A stretch of 64,000 nucleotides of DNA, from contig JAHBXZ010000010.1 of assembly GCA_019636215.1 (NCBI GenBank), forward strand, positions 1 to 64,000, read 5' to 3'. This DNA is from Planctomycetota bacterium. GTDB taxonomy: Bacteria; Planctomycetota; UBA8742; UBA2392. Below are positions 7,966 through 15,075 of this stretch, piece after piece (position 1 is the first letter of the stretch; each line of letters opens with the position of its first letter). The notes under the pieces are model-generated. The model was not told the origin of the DNA, did no database searches, and saw only the letters and a list, made by a program, of their open reading frames with translations. A program made the translations under genes and the position numbers.

Positions 7966-8289
7966 TCAGATAAACCGAATAGAAACGCCCCGAGTCAGTG
8001 TCAGGTGCGCAGCAACTGCGCGCGCGTCGCCGTGTGGTGGAAACATGCAGCGGACGTCGATGCGCACCCCGCACGTGGCCGCATCAGGCACATGTTCCAG
8101 CAACTGACCCGACTCAATGAACTCCAGATAAGAAGCCAACTTGGTGTCAAGTGCCGCCAGGTGAGCCACCCGGTCTTCCCAGTCCAGATGGTCGGCAATC
8201 GTAAGAACAATCTCGCCGCTCGCCCGGTCGCGACTGAGAATGTCCACTTTGTCAGGTTGCTCGATAGTCATGGCGTCGGCCGTCATCAT
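7966..8289 (-). CDS. DUF6572 family protein
   Basis: A 107-residue protein starting MMTADAMTIEQ at 8289, chosen because GCGAGG lies 7 nt upstream; the longer frame to 8505 would run across the cys leader. The core SGEIVLTIADHLDWEDRVAHLAALDTKLASYLEFIESG matches my recollection of DUF6572, a small family of unknown function often annotated near immunity or housekeeping genes. It converges on aroF (22 nt between stops) and is divergent from the cys operon. No catalytic motif is evident. Confidence 0.75.
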   Translation of the reverse strand: MMTADAMTIEQPDKVDILSRDRASGEIVLTIADHLDWEDRVAHLAALDTKLASYLEFIESGQLLEHVPDAATCGVRIDVRCMFPPHGDARAVAAHLTLTRGVSIRFI

Positions 8290-8405
8290 GATAACCTCGC
8301 CGCGCCTCAGCGCCGCCGCGTGATACTTGAAATGCAAAGTACGGCACAGACTCGGCCTGCAGAGCCGTTCCGGCGACCATGGAAAAGAAAAACCGATTTC
8401 TCCGG

Positions 8406-8433
8406 TTGACTCGTCAAGGTTCGTCCCTACACT
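8406..8433 (+). promoter_or_regulatory. Candidate promoter of the cys operon
   Basis: TTGACT (8406-8411) and TACACT (8428-8433) with 16 nt between them are good sigma70-like hexamers. The -10 ends 10 nt before the leader ATG at 8444, so transcription should begin within a few bases of the start codon, consistent with the absence of a ribosome binding site. The DUF6572 promoter must lie on the opposite strand of the same 155-nt gap. Confidence 0.55.
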
Positions 8434-8443
8434 TCCGCCCGTC

Positions 8444-8524
8444 ATGAAACTCAACAAGTCCAGCAAGTGCTGTCTGATGTGCGCCCGCGATGGTGGGTCG
8501 TGCACGGATGGCTTTGTTGGCTAG
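8444..8524 (+). CDS. Cys-rich leader peptide 1 (attenuator uORF)
   Basis: A 26-codon frame, MKLNKSSK-CCLMC-ARDGGSC-TDGFVG, ending at TAG 8522. Cys codons lie at 8468, 8471, 8480 and 8501; three fall within five codons. It is followed by a strong terminator just before cysC. By analogy with trp leaders, low Cys-tRNA would stall the ribosome on the Cys cluster and favour the antiterminator. Cys-rich leaderless uORFs controlling sulfur genes have been described in mycobacteria; this one is not similar in sequence beyond the Cys run. It is too short for routine annotation. Confidence 0.8.
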   Translation: MKLNKSSKCCLMCARDGGSCTDGFVG

Positions 8525-8555
8525 CTAACCCAACAAACACGTACACGAGGCCACC
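8492..8555 (+). promoter_or_regulatory. Predicted antiterminator of cys leader 1
   Basis: GGTGG (8492-8496) pairs with CCACC (8551-8555) and TCGTG (8498-8502) with CACGA (8544-8548), with a small internal loop between them; AC/GT (8504-8505 with 8541-8542) extends the helix. The downstream strand contains nine bases of the terminator 5' arm (8547-8556), so the two are exclusive. A ribosome halted at 8468-8473 leaves 8492 onward free, while one at the stop codon covers it. A separate 8-bp hairpin (8513-8520 with 8530-8537) could be a pause structure. Confidence 0.6.
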
Positions 8556-8581
8556 GCGAAACGGTGGCCTCTTTCTTTTTT
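8547..8581 (+). terminator. cys attenuator 1 terminator
   Basis: A perfect 10-bp stem GAGGCCACCG (8547-8556) / CGGTGGCCTC (8562-8571) with a CGAAA loop is followed by TTTCTTTTTT. It lies 23 nt after the leader stop and 20 nt before the cysC ATG, with no gene end nearby that would need termination. Confidence 0.92.
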
Positions 8582-8600
8582 CCCACGACAGGAGACGAAC

Positions 8601-9164
8601 ATGGCAAGGACAAAGGGCTTCACACTCTGGTTCACCGGGCTTTCCGGCGCCGGCAAAAGCACACTGGCCGAGAACATCTCGCGCCGGCTGATAGAGGCCG
8701 GCATCGGCCACGAAGTGCTGGATGGCGACGTGGTGCGCACCAACCTTTCCAAGGGACTTGGCTTCTCGCGCGAAGACCGCGACACCAACATCCGCCGTAT
8801 TGGCTTTGTCGCTGAACTGCTGACCCGCCACGGCATTCCGGTGATCACCGCCGCGATCAGCCCCTACCGCGAAACCCGCGCCGAGGTGCGCCGCAAGATC
8901 GGCGAAAAGAAGTTCATCGAAGTCTACGTGCAGGCCAGCATCGAGGAACTCACGCGGCGCGACGTGAAGGGCCTGTATGCCAAGGCTCTGCGCGGCGAGA
9001 TCCAGAACTTCACGGGCGTGAACGACCCCTACGAGGCGCCCGAGGCCGCCGACGTCACCGTGAACAGTGAAACCGAAACCGTCGAGCAATCCGCCGACCG
9101 CATCTGGGACTACCTGGTCAACAACAAGCTGATCGTGATCGAAGAAGAGCTCGCCCGCGTCTAG
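8601..9164 (+). CDS. cysC: Adenylylsulfate (APS) kinase
   Basis: Phosphorylates APS to PAPS with ATP. 187 residues, standard for a stand-alone CysC. The P-loop GLSGAGKST lies near residues 14-22, followed by [10 protein letters not shown], the R-x-x-NIRRIG block and the [12 protein letters not shown] substrate loop. The start has GGAGAC upstream. It is directly behind attenuator 1. No ATP sulfurylase gene is in the window, so APS must come from a locus elsewhere. Confidence 0.96.
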   Translation: MARTKGFTLWFTGLSGAGKSTLAENISRRLIEAGIGHEVLDGDVVRTNLSKGLGFSREDRDTNIRRIGFVAELLTRHGIPVITAAISPYRETRAEVRRKIGEKKFIEVYVQASIEELTRRDVKGLYAKALRGEIQNFTGVNDPYEAPEAADVTVNSETETVEQSADRIWDYLVNNKLIVIEEELARV

Positions 9165-9176
9165 GCCGAGAGAACC

Positions 9177-9245
9177 ATGAACCAGCCCGTCCACAACTGT
9201 TGCTGCGCCATGTGCACCAAGTGCAAGGGCATGTGCATGCCCTGA
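9177..9245 (+). CDS. Cys-rich leader peptide 2 (attenuator uORF)
   Basis: A 22-codon frame starting 12 nt after cysC, MNQPVHN-CCC-AMCTKCKGMC-MP, with six Cys codons (9198-9206, 9213, 9222 and 9234). GAGAG precedes the ATG, so unlike leader 1 it probably uses a ribosome binding site. It is followed by two overlapping hairpins, the second a terminator, before the sulfite reductase part of the operon. It shares the C(A/L)MC-type core with leader 1. A metal-binding micro-peptide is the alternative reading, but the attenuator layout favours a leader role. Confidence 0.8.
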   Translation: MNQPVHNCCCAMCTKCKGMCMP

Positions 9246-9247
9246 TC

Positions 9248-9278
9248 CGGCCTGTGTGTTGTTTGCAGACACAGGCCG
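9248..9278 (+). promoter_or_regulatory. Predicted antiterminator of cys leader 2
   Basis: CGGCCTGTGT (9248-9257) pairs perfectly with ACACAGGCCG (9269-9278) around an 11-nt loop. It begins 3 nt after the leader stop codon, so a terminating ribosome would mask it. Its 3' strand shares 9275-9278 with the 5' arm of the terminator, so only one of the two can form. Confidence 0.7.
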
Positions 9279-9301
9279 CCCGCAAGGCGGCTGTTTTGTT
9301 G
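9275..9301 (+). terminator. cys attenuator 2 terminator
   Basis: GCCGCC (9275-9280) pairs with GGCGGC (9286-9291) around CGCAA, followed by TGTTTTGTTG. It is shorter and has an interrupted T-tract, so it is weaker than attenuator 1, which suits an internal attenuator between cysC and the reductase genes. Confidence 0.7.
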
Positions 9302-9324
9302 AACCAACGAACCAAGGAGCAGTC

Positions 9325-9447
9325 ATGAGCCAGGAGAACTTCCGGAAACTCAAGCGGGTGTTTGCCCGCGAGTTCGCGGCCACGCTGGTGGCTTTGGCGC
9401 TGATCGCGCTGGTCAAAGCCGGGTTGATCGGCCTGGTGCCCTGGTAG
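9325..9447 (+). CDS. Small single-pass membrane protein
   Basis: 40 residues, MSQENFRKLKRVFAREF followed by one hydrophobic helix (about residues 18-38) ending LVPW. ATG 9325 has AAGGAG 5 nt upstream, a strong ribosome binding site; the longer frame from 9256 would run through the terminator. It ends 4 nt before the YeiH-type gene, so it may be an accessory subunit of that transporter. I do not recognise the family. Confidence 0.65.
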   Translation: MSQENFRKLKRVFAREFAATLVALALIALVKAGLIGLVPW

Positions 9448-9451
9448 ACCG

Positions 9452-10471
9452 ATGACCAACGCCACCGAAACCCTTTCCGCGCCCGCCCGTGCCGGGGCCA
9501 ACCACCACCTTGCGGGGCTGGCTGTGCTTGGCGGCGTGGTGCTGCTGGCCAAGGTGGCGCACCTGCTGGCGCCGCAGGTGCCGGCCATCGTCTACGCGCT
9601 GGGCTTGGGGATGCTGGCAGGCCTTGAAGCCCGCAAGCATCGGGTGCGGGTCGCGTTGCCGCACCAGCTTCCGCTGATGCTGGGGTTTGTGCTGATGGGC
9701 GCGCAGGTGCAGCAGGGAGTATTTCACCAGGTCGGACTTGAGGGCCTGGGGCTGCTTGGTGTCTGGGTTGCGGCCACGCTGGTGCTGTTCTGGGCGGCTT
9801 CGCGCCTGCGCCTGCTGCCCCGGCGCGTGGCCGCCCTGTTCGCGCTGGGGCAGGCCGGCTTTGGCGTTTCGGCGGTTGTGGCCGCCGGGGCGCGCGACCC
9901 CGGCCTGGCCGGAACTCCGCAGACCTTGGCCACGCTGCTGATCCTGCTGACCGGGGCCATCGGGCTTGTGACGTACCCGTTTGCCGCGCCCTGGCTGGGT
10001 CTGGACGAGGCCGGGTTTGCCACGCTTGCGGCCGTCAGCATCGCCAATAACGCAGAGGCGATTGCCACCGCCGGCACCATGGGCGCGGGCGCAGCACTTG
10101 GCGCCGCCGCGCTGAAAGTAGCCATCAACGCATTTGAAGGCGTGGCGCTGGTCAGTTTTCTGCGCGGGCGCGGGGCGGATCGCGGCGGCCGGCCCCGCCG
10201 CTGGCACGACGCGATTCCGCGCATACCGGGCTACGTGCTTGGATTCTCGCTGGTGGCGGGGCTCAGCCTTGCCGGCGCCTTTGACGGCACCGAACGCGCC
10301 AGCCTGGCCAACCTGACCCACTGGGCGTTCTTCATCGCGCTGGCCGGCGTGGGCTTTCGCACCCGGCTGGACCTGCTGGCCCGCGTGGGCTGGCGGCCCC
10401 TGGCTGTGGGCATTGCCATCTGGCTGTTCAGCGCGGGCGCGCTGCTGGCGTGGCTTGTGACAACTACCTGA
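9452..10471 (+). CDS. YeiH-family putative sulfate/sulfite exporter
   Basis: 339-residue polytopic membrane protein of the YeiH/YeeE-like putative sulfate exporter family, with about ten hydrophobic segments. The conserved GFGVSAVVAAGA block (family GxSAIAA-type) lies near the middle and a second NAFEGVALVSFL block follows. Members are often linked to sulfur or taurine metabolism; direction and substrate are rarely tested. Its place between APS kinase and sulfite reductase, behind a Cys attenuator, suggests handling of sulfite or sulfate. It is preceded by a 40-residue membrane protein and followed 9 nt later by the reductase fusion. Confidence 0.8.
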   Translation: MTNATETLSAPARAGANHHLAGLAVLGGVVLLAKVAHLLAPQVPAIVYALGLGMLAGLEARKHRVRVALPHQLPLMLGFVLMGAQVQQGVFHQVGLEGLGLLGVWVAATLVLFWAASRLRLLPRRVAALFALGQAGFGVSAVVAAGARDPGLAGTPQTLATLLILLTGAIGLVTYPFAAPWLGLDEAGFATLAAVSIANNAEAIATAGTMGAGAALGAAALKVAINAFEGVALVSFLRGRGADRGGRPRRWHDAIPRIPGYVLGFSLVAGLSLAGAFDGTERASLANLTHWAFFIALAGVGFRTRLDLLARVGWRPLAVGIAIWLFSAGALLAWLVTTT

Positions 10472-10480
10472 GGACGAATC

Positions 10481-12805
10481 ATGGAACCTGAGATCAGACA
10501 CCTGCCCAAGACGGACTTCGAGAAACACCGCATCCTGCGCTCCAACGGCGAAGTCACCATCGACGGCGTCTACCCCGAGCGCGAAAAGGGCTTCTACATG
10601 CTGCGCCTGCGCGTGCCCGGCGGCGTGCTGACACTCGACCAGGCCGACGCACTGGCCGATTTTGCCCACCTGTACTCGGGCGGCGAATGGCACGTGGACA
10701 CCCGCGCCAACATTGAGTTTCACGCCGTGCCCGAGGCCAGCCTGATTGAGTTCATGGAACGGGTCGAAACCATCGGCCTGACCACGCGCGGCGCCTGCGG
10801 CGATTCCGTGCGCAACATTGTGCTGGGCAGTGAAAGCGCCGGGGCCAGTGTGGACGCCATCCAGCAGGTGGTGGAGGCCGCGACGAAGCGCTTTGCCGGC
10901 AAGCCCGAATTCGAGGTGCTGCCGCGCAAGTTCAAGATCGCGTTCTATGCCGCTGACGACCGCGAGCCGTTGCACCGCATCAACGATTTGGGCTTCGTCG
11001 AAGAAGGCGTTGCGGACGAAACGTCCGCGCACCTTGCATTCTCGGTCTGGGTCGGCGGCGGGCTGGGCCGTGAACCGCGCCTGGGCGACCTGCTGTTTGC
11101 CAACGTGCCCGCACAGGAAGTCGGCAACCTGATTGAGGCCGCAGTGCTGGTGCACAACGAATGGGGCAACCGCAAGAACCGCGCCAAGGCCCGCCTGAAG
11201 TACGTGCTGGAAGACCTGGGCCTGGCCAGGGTGCGCGAGCTGATCCTGCAGCGCTGGCAGGCCCCGACGGGCGTGGACACCAACCCGGCGCTGGCCGTGC
11301 ACGCGCCCGCGCCGCGACTGAGCGCCGACGGCGTGCATGTGCAGCACGACGGCAACTTTCGTGTGCGCGTGCCCCTGGTGGCGGGCGACATCACCGGCGA
11401 GGGTGTAAAGCCCATTCTCGCCGCCGCCCGCCGCGCAGGGGCAACGCGCATCCAGCTTTCGGTGCGCCAGAACATTGCGATTCCTGACGTGCCCGCGCGC
11501 GCCGTGCCGAACCTGGTGCGCGAGCTTGAGGAACTTGGCTTCCCGCCCTCGGGCTGGTTCGGCGCACGCGACATTGTGGCCTGCCCGGGGGCAAGCAGCT
11601 GCCGCAAGGGGTTTGTTGAGACGCACGACTTCGCACGCGTGCTCTCGGATGCCCTGGTTGGCGCGCCTGCACCCGGGTGGGCCAAGCGGCTTCGCATCAG
11701 CGTCAGCGGCTGCCCGAACTCGTGCAGCCAGCCGCAGCTTTACGACCTTGGCTTTCGCGGCAATGCGGGCAAGGCCCGTGGTGCCGTGGTCAAGGGCTAT
11801 GACCTGCTGATCGGCGGCAGGCTGTATGGCCGCACGTTGATCGGCCAGCAGTTCGCAGGCCTGCTCAGCCAGGACGACGTGGTTGCCACCGCCGTGGCGG
11901 CCGTGAACCTGATTGGCGAGATCGCCCGCGAGGGCGAAGCCTTTGACGCGCTAATTGACCGCATCGGCCTGCTGCCCTTTGCGCGGCAGTTGCAGGCCCG
12001 CGTGGCGCTGCAGCAGGGCGAGTGGGCCAGTGTGCTGTCGCCCCTGCGTGGCATTGCCGTCCCGGCAATGCGTCTGCAGGCGCGTCCCGCGCCTGCAACG
12101 GCAGAAGCAGTCTCGGCCGAACTCGAGAAGCTGCCGCCGCGCGAAATCCTGCGCTGGGCCGTGGAAGCCTTTGGAGACAAGCTGCTGATCAGCACCGCCC
12201 TGAACGCCGGCGGCGTGCTGCTGCTGCAGTGGCTGCAAGAAATCGCGCCACAGCACCCGGCGTACTTCATGGATACGGGCAAGCTGTTCCCCGAGACGCT
12301 GGCCTACCGCGACCTGCTGCATGAACGGTTCGGCCTGAACGTTGTCACGGTCGGCCCCGATTTTGCCGAGCCTGAGTTTGCCGCAACCTACGGCGCCAAC
12401 CTGTGGGAACGCGACGCCAGCCTGTGCTGCAACATCCGCAAGGTGCAGGTGATGAGCCGCCTGCGCCAGGGCAAAGCCGCGTGGGTCAGCGCCCTGCGCC
12501 GCGAGCAGGGCGGCGAGCGCGCGGACATCAAAGTGCTCGAACTCGAGGCCGACGGCGTGGTCAAGGTGCAGCCACTGGCGCTGGCCACGCGGGCCGAGAT
12601 TGACCGCGAACTGGGCGTCTACGGCATCCCGCAGCACCCGCTGCTGGCGCGGGGCTTTCGCAGCATCGGCTGCGAGCCCTGCACCGCCCCGGTCGCACAG
12701 GGGCAAAACGAACGTGACGGCCGCTGGGCCGGCACCGGCAGAACCGAGTGCGGCCTGCACAGCCCAAGGCGTGCCAAGGCCGCGTTGCAGGAGACACAGC
12801 CATGA
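10481..12805 (+). CDS. Sulfite reductase - APS/PAPS reductase fusion
   Basis: 774 residues joining two consecutive pathway steps. Residues 1 to about 535 form a siroheme/4Fe-4S sulfite (or nitrite) reductase with the Cys set C368-x5-C374 and C411-x3-C415 (ACPGASSC and SGCPNSC). Residues about 555-774 form a CysH-type reductase with FMDTGKLFPET, the CC pair at 649-650, C731-x2-C734 (GCEPCT) and the catalytic ECGLH Cys757. The CC...CxxC set indicates the 4Fe-4S form, which generally uses APS and sometimes PAPS. The fusion could pass sulfite directly from one active site to the next. The electron donor is probably ferredoxin for the first half and thioredoxin for the second (family knowledge). 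The start ATG 10481 has TGAGGA upstream, and the stop overlaps the SUMT start. Confidence 0.93.
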   Translation: MEPEIRHLPKTDFEKHRILRSNGEVTIDGVYPEREKGFYMLRLRVPGGVLTLDQADALADFAHLYSGGEWHVDTRANIEFHAVPEASLIEFMERVETIGLTTRGACGDSVRNIVLGSESAGASVDAIQQVVEAATKRFAGKPEFEVLPRKFKIAFYAADDREPLHRINDLGFVEEGVADETSAHLAFSVWVGGGLGREPRLGDLLFANVPAQEVGNLIEAAVLVHNEWGNRKNRAKARLKYVLEDLGLARVRELILQRWQAPTGVDTNPALAVHAPAPRLSADGVHVQHDGNFRVRVPLVAGDITGEGVKPILAAARRAGATRIQLSVRQNIAIPDVPARAVPNLVRELEELGFPPSGWFGARDIVACPGASSCRKGFVETHDFARVLSDALVGAPAPGWAKRLRISVSGCPNSCSQPQLYDLGFRGNAGKARGAVVKGYDLLIGGRLYGRTLIGQQFAGLLSQDDVVATAVAAVNLIGEIAREGEAFDALIDRIGLLPFARQLQARVALQQGEWASVLSPLRGIAVPAMRLQARPAPATAEAVSAELEKLPPREILRWAVEAFGDKLLISTALNAGGVLLLQWLQEIAPQHPAYFMDTGKLFPETLAYRDLLHERFGLNVVTVGPDFAEPEFAATYGANLWERDASLCCNIRKVQVMSRLRQGKAAWVSALRREQGGERADIKVLELEADGVVKVQPLALATRAEIDRELGVYGIPQHPLLARGFRSIGCEPCTAPVAQGQNERDGRWAGTGRTECGLHSPRRAKAALQETQP

Positions 12806-13707
12806 ACGAGCTCGAACTTTCACAGCAGCCGGGCATCGTAACGCTGGTGGGGGCAGGCCCCGGCGACCCCGACCTGCTGACCGTTGGCGCCGCACGCGCA
12901 TTGTCGCGCGCCGACGTGGTGCTGTACGACAACCTGGTGTGCCCGGAGATCCTCGACCTCGCGCCACAGGCCGAGAAGATCAACGTGGGCAAGCTGCCCT
13001 TTGGCGAGTTCACGTCGCAACGGGCGATCAACGCGCTGCTGGTGCGGGAAGGTTCGCTGGGTCGCAACGTGGTGCGGCTCAAGGGCGGCGATCCGCTTCT
13101 GTTCGGGCGCGGCACCGAGGAACTCGAGGCGCTGCACAACGCCGGCATCCCGTTTCGCGTGATCCCGGGCGTGAGTTCGCTCAATGGCGTGCTGGGCGGC
13201 GCGGGCCTGTCACTGACGGCGCGCGGGCGCAACCATGGTTTCGCCGTCTTCAGCGGCGCGGGCCAGACCGGCAACGATGAAATCCGCCGCTGGGCCGACA
13301 CACCGGGGCCGGTGGTGGTGTTCATGGGCGTGCACCGCGCGGCCGACATTGCCCGCGAGTTCATTGCCGCCGGGCGTTCTCCCCACGAGCCCGTCACCGT
13401 GATTGCCCGCGGCGGCTCGGTGCGCGAACTGGTGGCCCAGACCACGATTCAGGAACTGCCCACGCTGCTGGCTGATCCCGCCGACTGGACACCCGCGATC
13501 ATCGCCATCGGCATGGTGCGCGAGCGCGCGTTCGGTGCCCGCCCGCTGGATGGCAAGATCGCGGTGGTCGACGGACAGCCCCTGAACAGCCCCTTTGCGG
13601 ACCTGCTGCGCGCGCTGGGGGCGCGTGTCGCAAAGCCCGCCGCAAGCGCCGCGCCGCACGTTCTCAGCCGCGAGGCGCCCGCGCCCGTGGAAAAGGAGAA
13701 GACCTGA
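12802..13707 (+). CDS. Uroporphyrinogen-III C-methyltransferase (SUMT)
   Basis: SAM-dependent double methylation of uroporphyrinogen III to precorrin-2, the branch to siroheme, the cofactor of the sulfite reductase encoded just upstream. ATG 12802 overlaps the previous stop (ATGA) with GGAG upstream; it gives 301 residues. Motifs: LVGAGPGDPDLLTVGAARAL, DNLVCPEIL, VRLKGGDPLLFGRG, IPGVSSLNG. About 40 C-terminal residues extend beyond the usual SUMT end and have no recognisable domain; the dehydrogenase/chelatase of a CysG is not fused. CobA and CysG-A are alternative names. Confidence 0.93.
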   Translation: MNELELSQQPGIVTLVGAGPGDPDLLTVGAARALSRADVVLYDNLVCPEILDLAPQAEKINVGKLPFGEFTSQRAINALLVREGSLGRNVVRLKGGDPLLFGRGTEELEALHNAGIPFRVIPGVSSLNGVLGGAGLSLTARGRNHGFAVFSGAGQTGNDEIRRWADTPGPVVVFMGVHRAADIAREFIAAGRSPHEPVTVIARGGSVRELVAQTTIQELPTLLADPADWTPAIIAIGMVRERAFGARPLDGKIAVVDGQPLNSPFADLLRALGARVAKPAASAAPHVLSREAPAPVEKEKT

Positions 13708-13714
13708 GTTTCTG

Positions 13715-13830
13715 TCGGCGTCCGGGTGTGGCCCGCGGCATGGTGTCGCGTGCCAGCCAAACCCCGGTCAGGCCCGTGTCGGGGCAAGGGCGCGCATGGG
13801 CGCGTTCAGCGCAAGCTCCCCGGACGCCGA
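13715..13830. repeat. 12-bp perfect inverted repeat with a 92-nt centre
   Basis: TCGGCGTCCGGG (13715-13726) is the exact inverse of CCCGGACGCCGA (13819-13830). It begins just after the SUMT stop and directly precedes the 23-bp inverted repeat. The purpose is unknown; it could be a mobile palindrome or a structured RNA 3' end. Confidence 0.6.
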
Positions 13831-13854
13831 TGGAATGTTGAGTCAGCAGTCAGC

Positions 13855-13941
13855 AGTCGGCAGTCCGGAGTCGGCAGCAACAGCAAAGGCAGAACCGTTG
13901 AAGTTGCCGCCGACTGCCGACTCCGGACTGCCGACTTTTTT
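13855..13941 (+). terminator. Long inverted-repeat terminator of the cys operon
   Basis: Positions 13855-13877 and 13914-13936 are perfect 23-nt inverse complements built from the words AGTCGGCAG and TCCGGAGTCGG. A 36-nt centre lies between them and six T residues follow directly (13936-13941). It closes the cys operon and precedes the phosphatase gene. The stem is much longer than a normal terminator and uses the same word-repeat style as the other intergenic elements. Confidence 0.85.
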
Positions 13942-13976
13942 CCTGACTGCCCCCGCCAATCCGCTAGCATCCGGCC

Positions 13977-14912
13977 ATGCACCGTTCCCGCCGTCGCTTC
14001 TTGCAGGCTTCTGCCGCCTTTGCCGCGCTGGTGGCCACGGGATGCTCGCGCAACCGACTGCCCGAGCATGTGCCACCCAAGGCCTACGCCGAGCCGCCCG
14101 CGCCTGGCGACGAAGTTCGCCTGTTGGTGCTGGGCGACTGGGGCTCGGGGCAGATCGAGCAATGGCAGGTGGCCCAGGGTATGGATCGCGTGGCGCGCGA
14201 GCTGGGCGGCTTTCACGCCGGCTTGATGCTGGGCGACAACTTCTACCCGGCCGGCATCGACAACGTGGATGACCCGCTGTGGCGAACTTACTTCGAGCAG
14301 GTCTACGACACCGAGTTCCTTGGCTGGCTTCACTGGTACCCGATTCTGGGCAACCATGACCACGCCGGCAGCGCCCAGGCACAGGTGGATTACTCGCGCA
14401 AGAACCCGCGCTGGCACCTGCCCGAATTGTACTGGGCGCGCACCTTCCACAACGCCGCCGGCGCGCCACTGGTCAAGATCATCGGCGTGGACACCAACAA
14501 AGAGTTCGAGCGCTGGCCCGAGCAGATGAAGTTTCTGGACCGCGAACTTGCCGACGCCGGCAACACGCCCGTGGTCGTGATCGGCCACCACCCCATCTAC
14601 ACCTGCGGCAAGCTGGGCGCGCTGCCCCGCGTGAAGACCGAGCTGCGCGACAAGCTGGTCGCCGCCAGGGTTGCGGCCTACCTGGCCGGCCACGAGCACA
14701 ACCACCAGTTGATCGTGCGCGACGGCATTACACAGCTGATCCAGGGCGGCGGCGGCAAAACCCTGACGCCGCTGATCTGGCGCCACGAGGCCAAGGGCGT
14801 GGTGTTTGCCGATGAGTCCTACGGCTTCAGTGTGCTGCGCGCCGGGCCCACAGGCCTGCGCTTTGACTGGCGCGACAAAGACGGCAGGCTGCTTTACGGG
14901 CACAGGCTATGA
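13977..14912 (+). CDS. Tat-exported metallophosphatase (purple acid phosphatase-like)
   Basis: 311 residues. The N-terminus RSRRRFLQASAAFAALVATGC has a twin-arginine motif and a lipobox-like Cys, so it is probably exported by Tat and possibly lipidated. The calcineurin-like fold shows all metal motifs: GDWG (Asp54), GDNFY (Asp87, Asn88), GNHDH (Asn126, His127), GHHP (His204) and GHEHNH (His239, His241). These resemble tartrate-resistant/purple acid phosphatases. It starts 36 nt after the cys terminator as a separate unit. The substrate is unknown. Confidence 0.85.
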   Translation: MHRSRRRFLQASAAFAALVATGCSRNRLPEHVPPKAYAEPPAPGDEVRLLVLGDWGSGQIEQWQVAQGMDRVARELGGFHAGLMLGDNFYPAGIDNVDDPLWRTYFEQVYDTEFLGWLHWYPILGNHDHAGSAQAQVDYSRKNPRWHLPELYWARTFHNAAGAPLVKIIGVDTNKEFERWPEQMKFLDRELADAGNTPVVVIGHHPIYTCGKLGALPRVKTELRDKLVAARVAAYLAGHEHNHQLIVRDGITQLIQGGGGKTLTPLIWRHEAKGVVFADESYGFSVLRAGPTGLRFDWRDKDGRLLYGHRL

Positions 14913-14946
14913 TTGGGCTGGAAGGGAGCCTCTATCGCCGGGTGCA

Positions 14947-15017
14947 GTTCACGGTTGACGGTCGACAGTTTACGGTAACTGCTGCCTGTCCGTGGCCGTT
15001 GACTGTAGACCGTGAAC
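14947..15017. repeat. GTTGACGGT-type inverted word repeat
   Basis: GTTCACGGT (14947-14955) is the inverse of ACCGTGAAC (15009-15017), and 14959-14976 matches the inverse of 14996-15013 at 15 of 18 positions. It has the same words as the trpE leader repeat at 360-436. CGCTGACGCTGAC at 15022-15034 recalls the trpA palindrome. Confidence 0.7.
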
Positions 15018-15075
15018 CTTTTCGCTGACGCTGACAGCCGCCTGATGCAAAGATGCCGATGCCCACCCTGTCCCT

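Noticed and set aside
8290..8505. N-terminal extension of the DUF6572 protein up to 8505
   Set aside because: It would cover the cys promoter and leader on the opposite strand, and the family sequence begins only after 8289.
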